This document shows, piece after piece, positions 1 through 7,693 of a stretch of 64,000 nt of DNA (within the stretch, counting starts at the first letter, position 1; each line of letters starts with the position of its first letter). The translations under genes and the position numbers were made by a program. Below the pieces are notes generated by a model. The model saw only the letters and a list, made by a program, of their open reading frames with translations. It did no database searches and had not been told where the DNA came from. Source of the stretch: an uncultured Flavihumibacter sp. (GTDB lineage Bacteria > Bacteroidota > Bacteroidia > Chitinophagales > Chitinophagaceae); NCBI GenBank assembly GCA_902168105.1, contig CABHOY010000004.1:1-64000 (forward strand), written 5' to 3'.

Positions 1-51
1 GCAGAAATCAATACGATTAATACCTTTTTAGATGGGAAAAAACCCGATTGA
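1..51 (+). CDS. C-terminal end of an unknown protein (partial)
   Basis: An open frame runs from the first base of the window to a TGA at 49-51, giving 16 residues that end in LDGKKPD. It is followed by a rho-independent terminator at 91-123, which supports a real gene end. The fragment is too short to assign a family. The frame is inferred from the stop position and the terminator only. Confidence 0.4.
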   Translation, partial: AEINTINTFLDGKKPD

Positions 52-90
52 TCTATTCGGACGTTTGATTGTTTTTTAGTTGTGTTAAAG

Positions 91-123
91 AAAAGTCCTC
101 CGGTTCCCCGGGGGACTTTTTTT
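91..123. terminator. Bidirectional rho-independent terminator
   Basis: A GC-rich stem (AGTCCTCCGG against CCGGGGGACT, with one wobble pair) is flanked by A-rich and T-rich tracts. It lies between the partial plus-strand gene ending at 51 and the minus-strand gene ending at 130, so it can stop transcripts from both sides. Confidence 0.75.
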
Positions 124-129
124 GTGCTG

Positions 130-510
130 TTACGCACTCTCTATCAGATAAACGATCAGCAATACACTCACAAGGAATATAAACGCCGTCAATAACGTAA
201 TAAGCAAAGATGAATGATTATAAGTCCCCTCCTTCAACTGCTTCTCAGTACGCTTATACCGTACATATGAAAACACTGTAGTAGCTGCACCTACCGCCAC
301 AAGTAATATACCTACAAGCGCAGAAATACCCCTGGAATGGATCGCATACTCCTTTCCAAGCACTAATGAGATCTGCTTTACAAACAGCGAAAATTTGACC
401 ACTACAAAGCCGAATGCCATTATGCCGATACTTGTTCTTGTCCAGGCAAGCAGCGTACGTTCGTTTGCAAGATGATCGCTAGGGCTTCCTTTCTTTTCGG
501 GTTCCACCAT
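130..510 (-). CDS. DUF202 family inner-membrane protein (YidH-like)
   Basis: A 126-residue protein carrying the DUF202 signature near the N-terminus (LANERTLLAWTRTSIGIMAF, residues about 14-33). Three hydrophobic segments are visible at about residues 27-45, 59-82 and 101-122, matching the small three-helix membrane proteins of this family. Length is normal for the family. The biochemical role of DUF202 proteins is not established. It stands alone: a bidirectional terminator lies just downstream, and 260 bp separate it from the divergently transcribed dinD. Confidence 0.85.
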   Translation of the reverse strand: MVEPEKKGSPSDHLANERTLLAWTRTSIGIMAFGFVVVKFSLFVKQISLVLGKEYAIHSRGISALVGILLVAVGAATTVFSYVRYKRTEKQLKEGTYNHSSLLITLLTAFIFLVSVLLIVYLIESA

Positions 511-772
511 GATAACTTATTTGTATAAAAGATAAGGTAAAATCAACTACCAGTACTCACACTCAGCATAAAACAGCCTTGCCTGTTCATTCTGACATGC
601 AATCTTTTTATAAAAGATACGATGAAATCAAATTAATAATTATTAAAAATCAGCGATTTATTAAGCATATTGCTACGGCATCATTTTCATTTTTTCGGTA
701 GCTTTAAATTTCTAACAAACTAAATTCTACTGTCACATCATTGTAGGTTAACATTCAAAAATCATACACCAT

Positions 773-1600
773 ATGAAAAGCGACCAAATAGCCATTCTCA
801 TTCAAAAATTTGAAGGAATTCGTTATGATTACGAAGGAATTGAATGCTGGAGTGCAAGAGAAATGCAATCACTATTAGGATACAGCAAATGGGAGAACTT
901 TGAAAAAGTGCTGCTTAAAGCTAAAGAAGCATGCAAAAATGCAGGCAGTGATATTAATGATCACTTTCCTGACGTCAGGAAGGTGATCGAGGCAGGAAAA
1001 GGTGCTCAACAAGAAATATCAGATATAGCCCTGACTCGTTATGCATGCTATCTGGTAGCTCAAAATGGGGATGCCCGTAAACAGGAAATAGCATTTGCTC
1101 AAACCTACTTTGCAGTACAAACCAGACGAGCCGAAATTATTGAAGAGCGATTACTTCAATACGAAAGAATAAAAGCCAGGGAAAAATTGAGTCAAACTGA
1201 GAAACAATTGTCCGGCATCTTGTACGAGAGAGGAGTGGACGATAAGGGATTTGCCATTGTAAGATCTAAAGGAGACCAGGCTCTATTCCTCTTATCAACA
1301 CAGCTGTTGAAAAAGAAAATGGGCATCCCGGATTCCAGGCCAATCGCTGATTTTCTTCCGACAATAAGCATAAAGGCCAAAGACCTGGCTGCCGAAATGA
1401 CGAGCTTAAACGTACAAACCAAAGATCTAAGAGGACAAACACCTATAGAGCGTGAGCACGTAGATAACAGTTCAGCTGTAAGAAATATGTTGCTGGATCG
1501 TGGTATACAGCCAGAAAATCTTCCTCCGGCTGAAGATGTAAAGAAACTGCAACGTAAGTTAAATAGCGACGAGAAGAAGGTATTAAAGAATACAAAATAG
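773..1600 (+). CDS. dinD: DNA-damage-inducible protein D
   Basis: A 275-residue protein, nearly the length of E. coli DinD (274). It shows the characteristic N-terminal region with WSAREMQSLLGYSKW (residues about 26-40), then KAKEACKNAG, a D(D/N)HF motif, and the strongly conserved core LTRYACYLVAQNGD followed by QTYFAVQTRRAE (about residues 87-119). E. coli DinD is SOS-induced and affects RecA filament function; that role is family knowledge and is not shown here. The second half is charged and helical. No SOS operator could be recognised upstream. It is a single gene, with an inverted repeat just downstream at 1621-1665. Confidence 0.88.
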   Translation: MKSDQIAILIQKFEGIRYDYEGIECWSAREMQSLLGYSKWENFEKVLLKAKEACKNAGSDINDHFPDVRKVIEAGKGAQQEISDIALTRYACYLVAQNGDARKQEIAFAQTYFAVQTRRAEIIEERLLQYERIKAREKLSQTEKQLSGILYERGVDDKGFAIVRSKGDQALFLLSTQLLKKKMGIPDSRPIADFLPTISIKAKDLAAEMTSLNVQTKDLRGQTPIEREHVDNSSAVRNMLLDRGIQPENLPPAEDVKKLQRKLNSDEKKVLKNTK

Positions 1601-1620
1601 AACATTTGTTATCAGCTTAA

Positions 1621-1665
1621 CCCCTTCCTTAGGATAAATCTTCCTAGCTTGTTCTAAGGAAGGGG
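1621..1665 (+). repeat. Inverted repeat after dinD, possible terminator
   Basis: Twelve-base arms (CCCCTTCCTTAG and CTAAGGAAGGGG) surround a 21-base loop. No T-run follows on either strand, so it is not a canonical rho-independent terminator, but its position 20 bp after the dinD stop makes 3'-end formation the likeliest role. Confidence 0.5.
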
Positions 1666-1801
1666 TAAAATCAATAGGCAATAGGGCTCAAATTGGAAAT
1701 GTGTAGTAGTTCTCTGCTTCTTGCTTCTGTAAATATTACCGTGTAAAAATCTATCCACCCTTTGCACCAATCTATCCATTCTTTACCCGCCCCTTCCTTC
1801 G

Positions 1802-1809
1802 TAAATTTG
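1802..1809 (+). promoter_or_regulatory. Candidate -7 promoter element for the pirin gene
   Basis: TAAATTTG matches the Bacteroidota -7 consensus TAnnTTTG and ends four bases before the ATG at 1813. No TTTG is found at the expected distance upstream. If functional, the transcript would be almost leaderless. Confidence 0.3.
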
Positions 1810-1812
1810 GGT

Positions 1813-2676
1813 ATGCAAAAGACAGTAAATAAGGTTGTAAACAACCATCCGGTAACAGGCTCTCTGAGTGATTATTACTTCTATAGTCCTTTGCCTTATC
1901 AGGACGGCAAGGCAACGGACCCATTCCTGTTATTACATCACCATGGCCCCATGACATTACCGCCCTTGAACAGCGGAATGCCCTTTGGCCCTCACCCGCA
2001 TAGGGGATTTGAAACCGTCACCTGGATCATCAGCGGGCACGTAGTACATAAAGACTCTCACGGTTATCACAGCAGGATCGATGCAGGTGGCGTACAATGG
2101 ATGTCGGCGGCAAGAGGATTGATCCATAATGAATATGTGGAAAAGTCCTTTAAGGAAGAAGGCGGCGATCTGGAGCTCCTGCAATTGTGGATCAACCTGC
2201 CGGCTAAATGGAAGATGAACCCGGCTAAATATACCGGTTTACAGAAAGAGGATATTCCTGTGGTAAAAGCAGACGATGATAAGGTGCAGATAGCCATCGC
2301 AGGAGGCAATTGGAATGGCCATAAAGGCGCTATTAACTCCCTCACAGGGGTGAATGCCCTTCTGATAAAAATGGAGCCGGATAGCAAGGCAGATATCTCT
2401 GTAGCTGCGGGCAGAAATGTATTGTTCTATGTGTTGCGTGGAAATGTAACGGTGAATGGATCAACTGCCGGAGACAGGTCCCTCGTACTCTTCGATAACG
2501 GAGGCGATACCATCAATATTTCAGCTGGCAGCGATGCTATTATCCTTTATTGTGATGGAGAACCGTTAAACGAGCCGGTCGCCTGGCACGGTCCGTATGT
2601 AATGAATACACAGACAGAAATTATGGAGGCGATGAGAGATGAACGAATGGGTAAATTCGGATTCTATATAGACTAA
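1813..2676 (+). CDS. Pirin family protein
   Basis: From the ATG at 1813 the protein has 287 residues, typical of bicupin pirins. The N-terminal cupin carries the iron-binding signature PFGPHPHRGFETVTW (about residues 58-72) and the later IHNE motif that supplies the other His and Glu ligands. The C-terminal pirin domain ends with WHGPYVMNT...MREER-like sequence. Some pirins bind iron and act as quercetin dioxygenases or transcription cofactors; which applies here cannot be told. An upstream in-frame TTG at 1762 would add 17 residues with no family resemblance, so I prefer the ATG. A terminator hairpin follows, shared with the convergent kup. Confidence 0.88.
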   Translation: MQKTVNKVVNNHPVTGSLSDYYFYSPLPYQDGKATDPFLLLHHHGPMTLPPLNSGMPFGPHPHRGFETVTWIISGHVVHKDSHGYHSRIDAGGVQWMSAARGLIHNEYVEKSFKEEGGDLELLQLWINLPAKWKMNPAKYTGLQKEDIPVVKADDDKVQIAIAGGNWNGHKGAINSLTGVNALLIKMEPDSKADISVAAGRNVLFYVLRGNVTVNGSTAGDRSLVLFDNGGDTINISAGSDAIILYCDGEPLNEPVAWHGPYVMNTQTEIMEAMRDERMGKFGFYID

Positions 2677-2680
2677 AAAA

Positions 2681-2714
2681 ACAGAAAGGCCAGCTTTAAA
2701 GCTGGCCTTTCTGT
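2681..2714 (-). terminator. Terminator hairpin between pirin gene and kup
   Basis: A perfect palindrome with 14-base arms (ACAGAAAGGCCAGC and its complement) around TTTAAA. On the minus strand it is followed by seven T residues, so it mainly terminates kup; it may also act weakly on the pirin transcript. Confidence 0.8.
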
Positions 2715-4669
2715 TAAGAATGTATGATCCGTCGCAATTGCAGGTTCGTGACCGGCGACACTACCAACGGATATTTTTCGATTGTTACGTAGCTCGAATC
2801 CAGTCCGAAACCACGCTCTTCGGATAAGCTGATCTTCTTCAGGAAGAAATACATACGCATCACCAAACGCTCATAGAGAGGCAGGTCATTATCGTGCGAG
2901 AGGAATTTCTCCATCACGATGAACTGAAAATCGCCTACCACATTGTTCTTGCTCAGTGATTCATAACGGCTGGTAATGTTCACCTCTTTGTTGCGCACCA
3001 TATCTTCCACCACCATACGGAACATCAGATTAATACGCTGCTCCACTTTAAAACCAAGCCTGAATTCAACCCTGATCACTTCATTCGGAATGATCGTCTG
3101 CACGGAATATTCACTCAGATAAGGCTCATCCACAACGTCCACATGTACGAACCAATAGATGTCAGCTCTTTTAGGCTTCTTGTTCAGGATGGAATAGATG
3201 ATCTTATGTTCGATCTCCTTCGGATTATCGGCACTACTCATATACACCAGGTGAGTGGCATATTTAGGGATAGTACTGTCATTACTCAACTCCTGGATCA
3301 CCGGAAGATGATCTTCAAGTCGTACGAATTCCACGTACCGGTTCTTGATCTTCCTGGATTTAAACCATACCATCATGATCAGGAAAAGGACCCCTGCCAC
3401 TATCACGGTCACATAACCGCCGTGCATGAACTTTACGAGGTTCGCAAAGAGGAAGGAGAATTCAAGTGTGAAAAAAGTCACCAGGTAGATCAGGATCAGG
3501 CTTAGCCGGACCCTCCGTGTATATAAATAGAAGGCGAACAGGCAGGATGTCATCAGCATAGTGATGGTGATCGATAACCCATAGGCGGCCTCCATCGCGG
3601 TCGACTCTTTAAAGATCAGGACGATGGCGACACAACCTATAAACAACATGGTATTGATACCTGGTATGTACAGCTGCCCACGCTCTTCTGTAGGATAATT
3701 GATCTTTAATTTAGGCCAGAGGTTCAGTCGCATTGCTTCTGAAATGAGAGTAAAAGACCCGGATATCAGTGCCTGGCTTGCGATGATGGAAGCCAGAGTA
3801 GCAATCAGTACGCCGAAGATGACAAACCATTCAGGCATGATAGCAAAGAATGGGTTTTGGTCTTTCGGTATGATCTGTCCTTTCTGTGTCAGAAGCCATG
3901 CGCCTTGTCCCAGGTAGTTAAGGATCAGACAGGCTTTAACGAATGTCCAGGAAACCCTGATATTACCTTTACCGCAATGCCCCAGGTCGGAGTACAGGGC
4001 TTCAGCCCCGGTGGTACAGAGGAACACCGCCCCTAATATCATAAACCCGCGAGGGTAGGTAGTCAACAGTTCGATGGCATAATGTGGGCTGAAGGCCTTG
4101 AATACCGCCACGTCATCAACAATGTGAGACAGGCCCAGTATTCCCAGCATTGAAAACCAGATCACCATGATAGGGCCAAACAGTTTACCGATAGATACGG
4201 TACCAAACTGTTGTACTACGAACATTAAGGTGATGATGGTAAGAACGATCTTTACAATTGTCCACTGACTAAGGTCTTTGAATACTTCGAGTGTGCGTAA
4301 ACCTTCAATGGCAGATGTAACAGTAATAGGTGGAGTGATGATCCCATCGGCCAGTAGGGCGGCCCCTCCTATCATCCCAAAGATAACGGCCCATTTGGCA
4401 TGCCGTCTCACCAGGGCATATAAAGAGAAGATCCCACCTTCCCCTTTGTTATCGGCCCGAAGGGTCAGGATCACATATTTAATAGTCGTTTGTAAAGTCA
4501 GGGTCCAGATGATACAGGATATACCACCGATTATCAGGAGGTCGCTTACGGGGTTATTACCTACAATTGCCTTGAAAACGTATAACGGAGAGGTCCCAAT
4601 GTCACCGTAGATAATACCTAAAGCTACTACTAAACCGGCCAGGCTTACCTTGTTAAAGTCTTTTCTCAC
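2714..4669 (-). CDS. kup: KUP family potassium uptake permease
   Basis: Potassium:proton symporter of the inner membrane. From the GTG at 4669 it has 651 residues, the family length, and starts VRKDFNKVSLAG followed by the KUP signature GIIYGDIGTSPLYVFK. About twelve hydrophobic segments fill residues 10-460, and a hydrophilic C-terminal domain of about 190 residues follows, as expected. An upstream GTG at 4771 would add 34 residues but lies inside the terminator of the neighbouring gene and upstream of a good promoter (4697-4728), so the shorter form is chosen. It is transcribed alone and ends in the hairpin at 2681-2714. Confidence 0.93.
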   Translation of the reverse strand: MRKDFNKVSLAGLVVALGIIYGDIGTSPLYVFKAIVGNNPVSDLLIIGGISCIIWTLTLQTTIKYVILTLRADNKGEGGIFSLYALVRRHAKWAVIFGMIGGAALLADGIITPPITVTSAIEGLRTLEVFKDLSQWTIVKIVLTIITLMFVVQQFGTVSIGKLFGPIMVIWFSMLGILGLSHIVDDVAVFKAFSPHYAIELLTTYPRGFMILGAVFLCTTGAEALYSDLGHCGKGNIRVSWTFVKACLILNYLGQGAWLLTQKGQIIPKDQNPFFAIMPEWFVIFGVLIATLASIIASQALISGSFTLISEAMRLNLWPKLKINYPTEERGQLYIPGINTMLFIGCVAIVLIFKESTAMEAAYGLSITITMLMTSCLFAFYLYTRRVRLSLILIYLVTFFTLEFSFLFANLVKFMHGGYVTVIVAGVLFLIMMVWFKSRKIKNRYVEFVRLEDHLPVIQELSNDSTIPKYATHLVYMSSADNPKEIEHKIIYSILNKKPKRADIYWFVHVDVVDEPYLSEYSVQTIIPNEVIRVEFRLGFKVEQRINLMFRMVVEDMVRNKEVNITSRYESLSKNNVVGDFQFIVMEKFLSHDNDLPLYERLVMRMYFFLKKISLSEERGFGLDSSYVTIEKYPLVVSPVTNLQLRRIIHS

Positions 4670-4696
4670 GAAATATGTATTTAATAAAAAAGCCAC

Positions 4697-4728
4697 CAAA
4701 GTTAGGTGGAATTGCGGATATGTACAAA
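4697..4728 (-). promoter_or_regulatory. Bacteroidota-type promoter of kup
   Basis: On the minus strand TTTG is followed after 20 bases by TAACTTTG, matching TTTG-N19-TAnnTTTG. Its location predicts a transcript start near 4690, about 20 bases before the GTG at 4669, which settles the start codon of kup. Confidence 0.6.
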
Positions 4729-4747
4729 TATCAAAAATCCGCGCATT

Positions 4748-4782
4748 AAAAAACCCCGTCTCGGTTTGCACGAGACGGGGCC
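4748..4782 (-). terminator. Terminator of the OmpA-like gene
   Basis: The stem CCCCGTCTCG / CGAGACGGGG with a seven-base loop is followed on the minus strand by six T residues. The same stem core recurs in the terminators at 10268 and 17395. Confidence 0.9.
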
Positions 4783-4806
4783 TTATATCTTCTTAGTGAG
4801 ACACTA

Positions 4807-6348
4807 TTAGTTAGCTGGAGCTAAATCAACAGTGGAAGACTCACCAGGAGTGTTTTGTTTGATGAAGCGACCGCGATCGATACCTTGCTTGTCAGCCAGG
4901 TAGTCGATAACTGCATCAACTCTTCTGCTGCTCAGATCAACACCACCTTTTTTACCCTTAGCACCAGCGTGACCGGTAACCAGGATGTTGCAGGATGGGT
5001 TAGTCTTCAGTGTGCTAGCAACTGAAGCCAGGATAGCTTCGTTGTCAGTAGCTACTTTAGTAGAGCTGCCTTTGAAAGATACGCTAGGCAGAACCAGTGT
5101 GTTACAAGCTGCTTCGTGTTTGATATCTTTGCAGCACTCAGGATCTGGGCATTTACCAACACCATCAGCGTCAACTGGCTGGCAGTAAGTTGGAGTAACC
5201 AGTTGTTTATCCTTGAAGTCAGGAACACCGTCACCATCTGTATCTTTTGCTACACCATGAACATCAACTGGAGCACCAGCTGCTGTGTTAGGCTCACGAT
5301 CAAACTGGTCAGTAACACCATCACCATCAGCATCAGGCAGTACCGGAGTAGGCAGCTTCATGTGACGAGGTGCGCTCAGTTCGTTGTAAGCGTAGTTCAG
5401 CGGATTTACCCACCATAATGGCTCAACGCGTTTAGAGGAGTTACCCAGGTTGAAGTTCAGACGAACGCTGGTGTAGCTGAAAGCGTCTTTGTGATTGCTA
5501 TATGGAGAGGAATAACCGTCCAGATAGTCATCAAAGTACAAAGTATATTTCTCTTCGATACCGATGTTGAAACGTTTAGAAACTCTGAATGCTACGCCAG
5601 TACCGAAATCAGCACCATGACGCCACATTTGGTTGTTGTCTTTACGACCGATGTTACCTCTGTTACCCTGAGATGGGGCGTTCTGCTCGTAATCTCCGTC
5701 CAGCATGTTTTTCAGCTGATCTTTGATGTCTTTACGAGGAGCATTGAACGTGATCTGGCTGAAATCGTATGGTTGACCATTAGCACCTAATGCATCAACG
5801 TCAACGTCGATCAGACCCAGGCTGTAACCACCGAATACATACCAGTTGATCTTAGGCTGAGCCTTGTAAAACAGGATGTTGCTCAGGGAAGCCATCAGAT
5901 CTAATGACAGCTGGTGAGAAGCTGTTTTATAGTTTGCTACGATCCCGCTGGTTCCAACATATGGAGCCCATGCAGTGCTATTGTTAGTGATAGCAGGTCT
6001 TAATCTGTAGTCCAGACCTTTATCGAAAGCGCCGGTATACTCAGCTCTTACGGAAATGGTGTGACCCAGAGATTTTCTCAGGGAGATACCACCACCAAAA
6101 CCTGGTCTAGCTGGAATAGTACCATTGATCAGGTGAAGACCACCATGGAATCCTAATTCCCACATATCGCGAGGTTTCGCTGGGAAATCATACTGGTGGT
6201 TGGAAAAATTGTTCTGTTGGGCCTGTCTAGACGCTGGCACTTTGCTTGAATCCAGGGCATCATAAACAGGGGTAACTTGTGCAAAACTGGAAGACGCCGC
6301 TAGGAGACTCATAGCGCCAGCCAGTAATAAGTACTTTTTGCTTGCCAT
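4807..6348 (-). CDS. OmpA family outer-membrane protein with TSP3 repeats
   Basis: A 513-residue exported protein. It has a clear signal peptide (residues 1-23, ending SSSFAQ), then a region of about 300 residues with alternating beta-strand character that resembles an outer-membrane barrel. Thrombospondin type 3 calcium-binding repeats (DADGDGVTDQFD, DTDGDGVPDFKD) follow at about 335-385. A short cysteine-rich linker with six Cys precedes the OmpA C-terminal peptidoglycan-binding domain (about 415-513), which shows VTGHAG and LSSRRVDAVIDYL. The likely job is tethering the outer membrane to peptidoglycan. It has its own promoter (6407-6437) and terminator, and such proteins are usually very abundant. 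Confidence 0.9.
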   Translation of the reverse strand: MASKKYLLLAGAMSLLAASSSFAQVTPVYDALDSSKVPASRQAQQNNFSNHQYDFPAKPRDMWELGFHGGLHLINGTIPARPGFGGGISLRKSLGHTISVRAEYTGAFDKGLDYRLRPAITNNSTAWAPYVGTSGIVANYKTASHQLSLDLMASLSNILFYKAQPKINWYVFGGYSLGLIDVDVDALGANGQPYDFSQITFNAPRKDIKDQLKNMLDGDYEQNAPSQGNRGNIGRKDNNQMWRHGADFGTGVAFRVSKRFNIGIEEKYTLYFDDYLDGYSSPYSNHKDAFSYTSVRLNFNLGNSSKRVEPLWWVNPLNYAYNELSAPRHMKLPTPVLPDADGDGVTDQFDREPNTAAGAPVDVHGVAKDTDGDGVPDFKDKQLVTPTYCQPVDADGVGKCPDPECCKDIKHEAACNTLVLPSVSFKGSSTKVATDNEAILASVASTLKTNPSCNILVTGHAGAKGKKGGVDLSSRRVDAVIDYLADKQGIDRGRFIKQNTPGESSTVDLAPAN

Positions 6349-6661
6349 AATTGTTTTCTATTTAAAAACTGTTAAAAATTTACTAATAACCCGTTTTTTT
6401 ACCCAGCAAAGGTAAAATTCTCAGATGAATATTCAAATTTTTGTTACAATATTATTTTCATTGATAACTAGTTAACTACTAGTGTTTAGGTAAAACAAAT
6501 GTTATACCTTAATTTGCTTTGGTATATAACTAATAAGCATATTTGTTATAACTAAAACAAAGTAATGTTAAAGTTATGTTACACCCATATATACAAATTA
6601 GGGGCCAAATTGTTAAAATTTGACATTTTAAGCATAGCTTAGCAATCTTTTTAAAGCACCT
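6349..6661. other. Intergenic region between divergent ompA-like and prenyl synthase genes
   Basis: A 313 bp AT-rich region. It contains the promoter of the OmpA-like gene (6407-6437) and a minus-strand leader of about 50 nt. No consensus promoter could be recognised for the plus-strand gene that starts at 6662, and I see no RNA gene or repeat. Confidence 0.5.
6407..6437 (-). promoter_or_regulatory. Bacteroidota-type promoter of the OmpA-like gene
   Basis: Minus strand: TTTG (6434-6437), a 19 bp spacer, then TACCTTTG (6407-6414). This is an exact match to TTTG-N19-TAnnTTTG. It predicts a transcript start near 6400 and a leader of about 50 nt. Confidence 0.75.
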
Positions 6662-7627
6662 ATGGACGAAATTAAACACCTGATCAGTAAGGAATTACAG
6701 GATTTTGAAAGCAAATTCGCAGACGCTGTAAAAAGTCATGTCCCCCTTCTGGACAGGATCATGCATTACATCGTTAAACGTAAAGGCAAGCAGATCAGGC
6801 CTATGTTCGTGCTTTTATCTGCCAAACTCTTTAATAATAATATACAGGAAAGCACATACAGAGCCGCTGCCTTTGTAGAATTGCTGCATACAGCTACACT
6901 TGTTCATGATGATGTCGTGGACGACGCCAACGAAAGACGCGGCTTCTTCTCCATCAATGCACTGTGGAAAAACAAGATAGCCGTACTGGTAGGTGACTAT
7001 TTACTGTCCAAAGGACTACTGCTATCAGTAAGTAATAATGAGTTCAAGGCCCTGAAGATCCTGTCAGAAGCCGTAAAGGAAATGAGCGAAGGAGAACTGC
7101 TGCAGATAGAAAAAACGCGTAAGCTTAATATTAAAGAAGATATATACTTCGAGATCATTCGCCGGAAAACGGCTTCCCTCCTCGCCTCCGCCTGTGCCGC
7201 CGGCGCCTGGAGCACTACCAACAACGATGAAACCACCGAACAAATGCGCCTTTTCGGTGAAAAAGTAGGGATCGCCTTCCAGATCAAAGACGATCTTTTC
7301 GACTACGGCTCAGAAAAAATAGGTAAACCTACAGGTATTGATATACGGGAAAAGAAAATGACTCTCCCCCTCATTTATACACTGGAACATGCCACACCCG
7401 ATGACAGAAGACGTATTATTAATATCGTCAAAAACCACAACACCGATAAAGACCGCGTAGCAGAAGTCATCGAAATGGTGAAGAAATCGGGAGGTATTGA
7501 ATATACTCAACAGAAAATGTTCCAGTACCGCGATGAAGCATTGGCCATCTTACACAGCTTTCCTGATAATAATATACGGACCGGCCTGGAAACCTTGGTA
7601 AGATATACCACCGACCGTACTTTTTAA
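6662..7627 (+). CDS. Trans-polyprenyl diphosphate synthase (IspB/HepT type)
   Basis: A 321-residue cytosolic enzyme that condenses isopentenyl diphosphate units into the long prenyl chain used for menaquinone. Both Asp-rich motifs are present: LVHDDVVDDANERRG (first, residues about 79-94) and QIKDDLFDY (second, about 206-214), with the GKQIRP substrate motif near residue 40. The bulky FVELLHTATL segment before the first motif fits a medium or long-chain product; heptaprenyl would fit the usual MK-7 of Bacteroidota, but chain length is not provable from sequence alone. recJ follows 66 bp downstream on the same strand and may be co-transcribed. Confidence 0.9.
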   Translation: MDEIKHLISKELQDFESKFADAVKSHVPLLDRIMHYIVKRKGKQIRPMFVLLSAKLFNNNIQESTYRAAAFVELLHTATLVHDDVVDDANERRGFFSINALWKNKIAVLVGDYLLSKGLLLSVSNNEFKALKILSEAVKEMSEGELLQIEKTRKLNIKEDIYFEIIRRKTASLLASACAAGAWSTTNNDETTEQMRLFGEKVGIAFQIKDDLFDYGSEKIGKPTGIDIREKKMTLPLIYTLEHATPDDRRRIINIVKNHNTDKDRVAEVIEMVKKSGGIEYTQQKMFQYRDEALAILHSFPDNNIRTGLETLVRYTTDRTF

Positions 7628-7693
7628 CCAATAAAAACTTATCTTCCGAGAACAGAAAATTTTCAAACAACTTTAGATACTAACTCAGGATTA

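Noticed and set aside
2714..4771. Longer kup start at 4771
   Set aside because: It would begin inside the neighbouring gene's terminator and upstream of the kup promoter.
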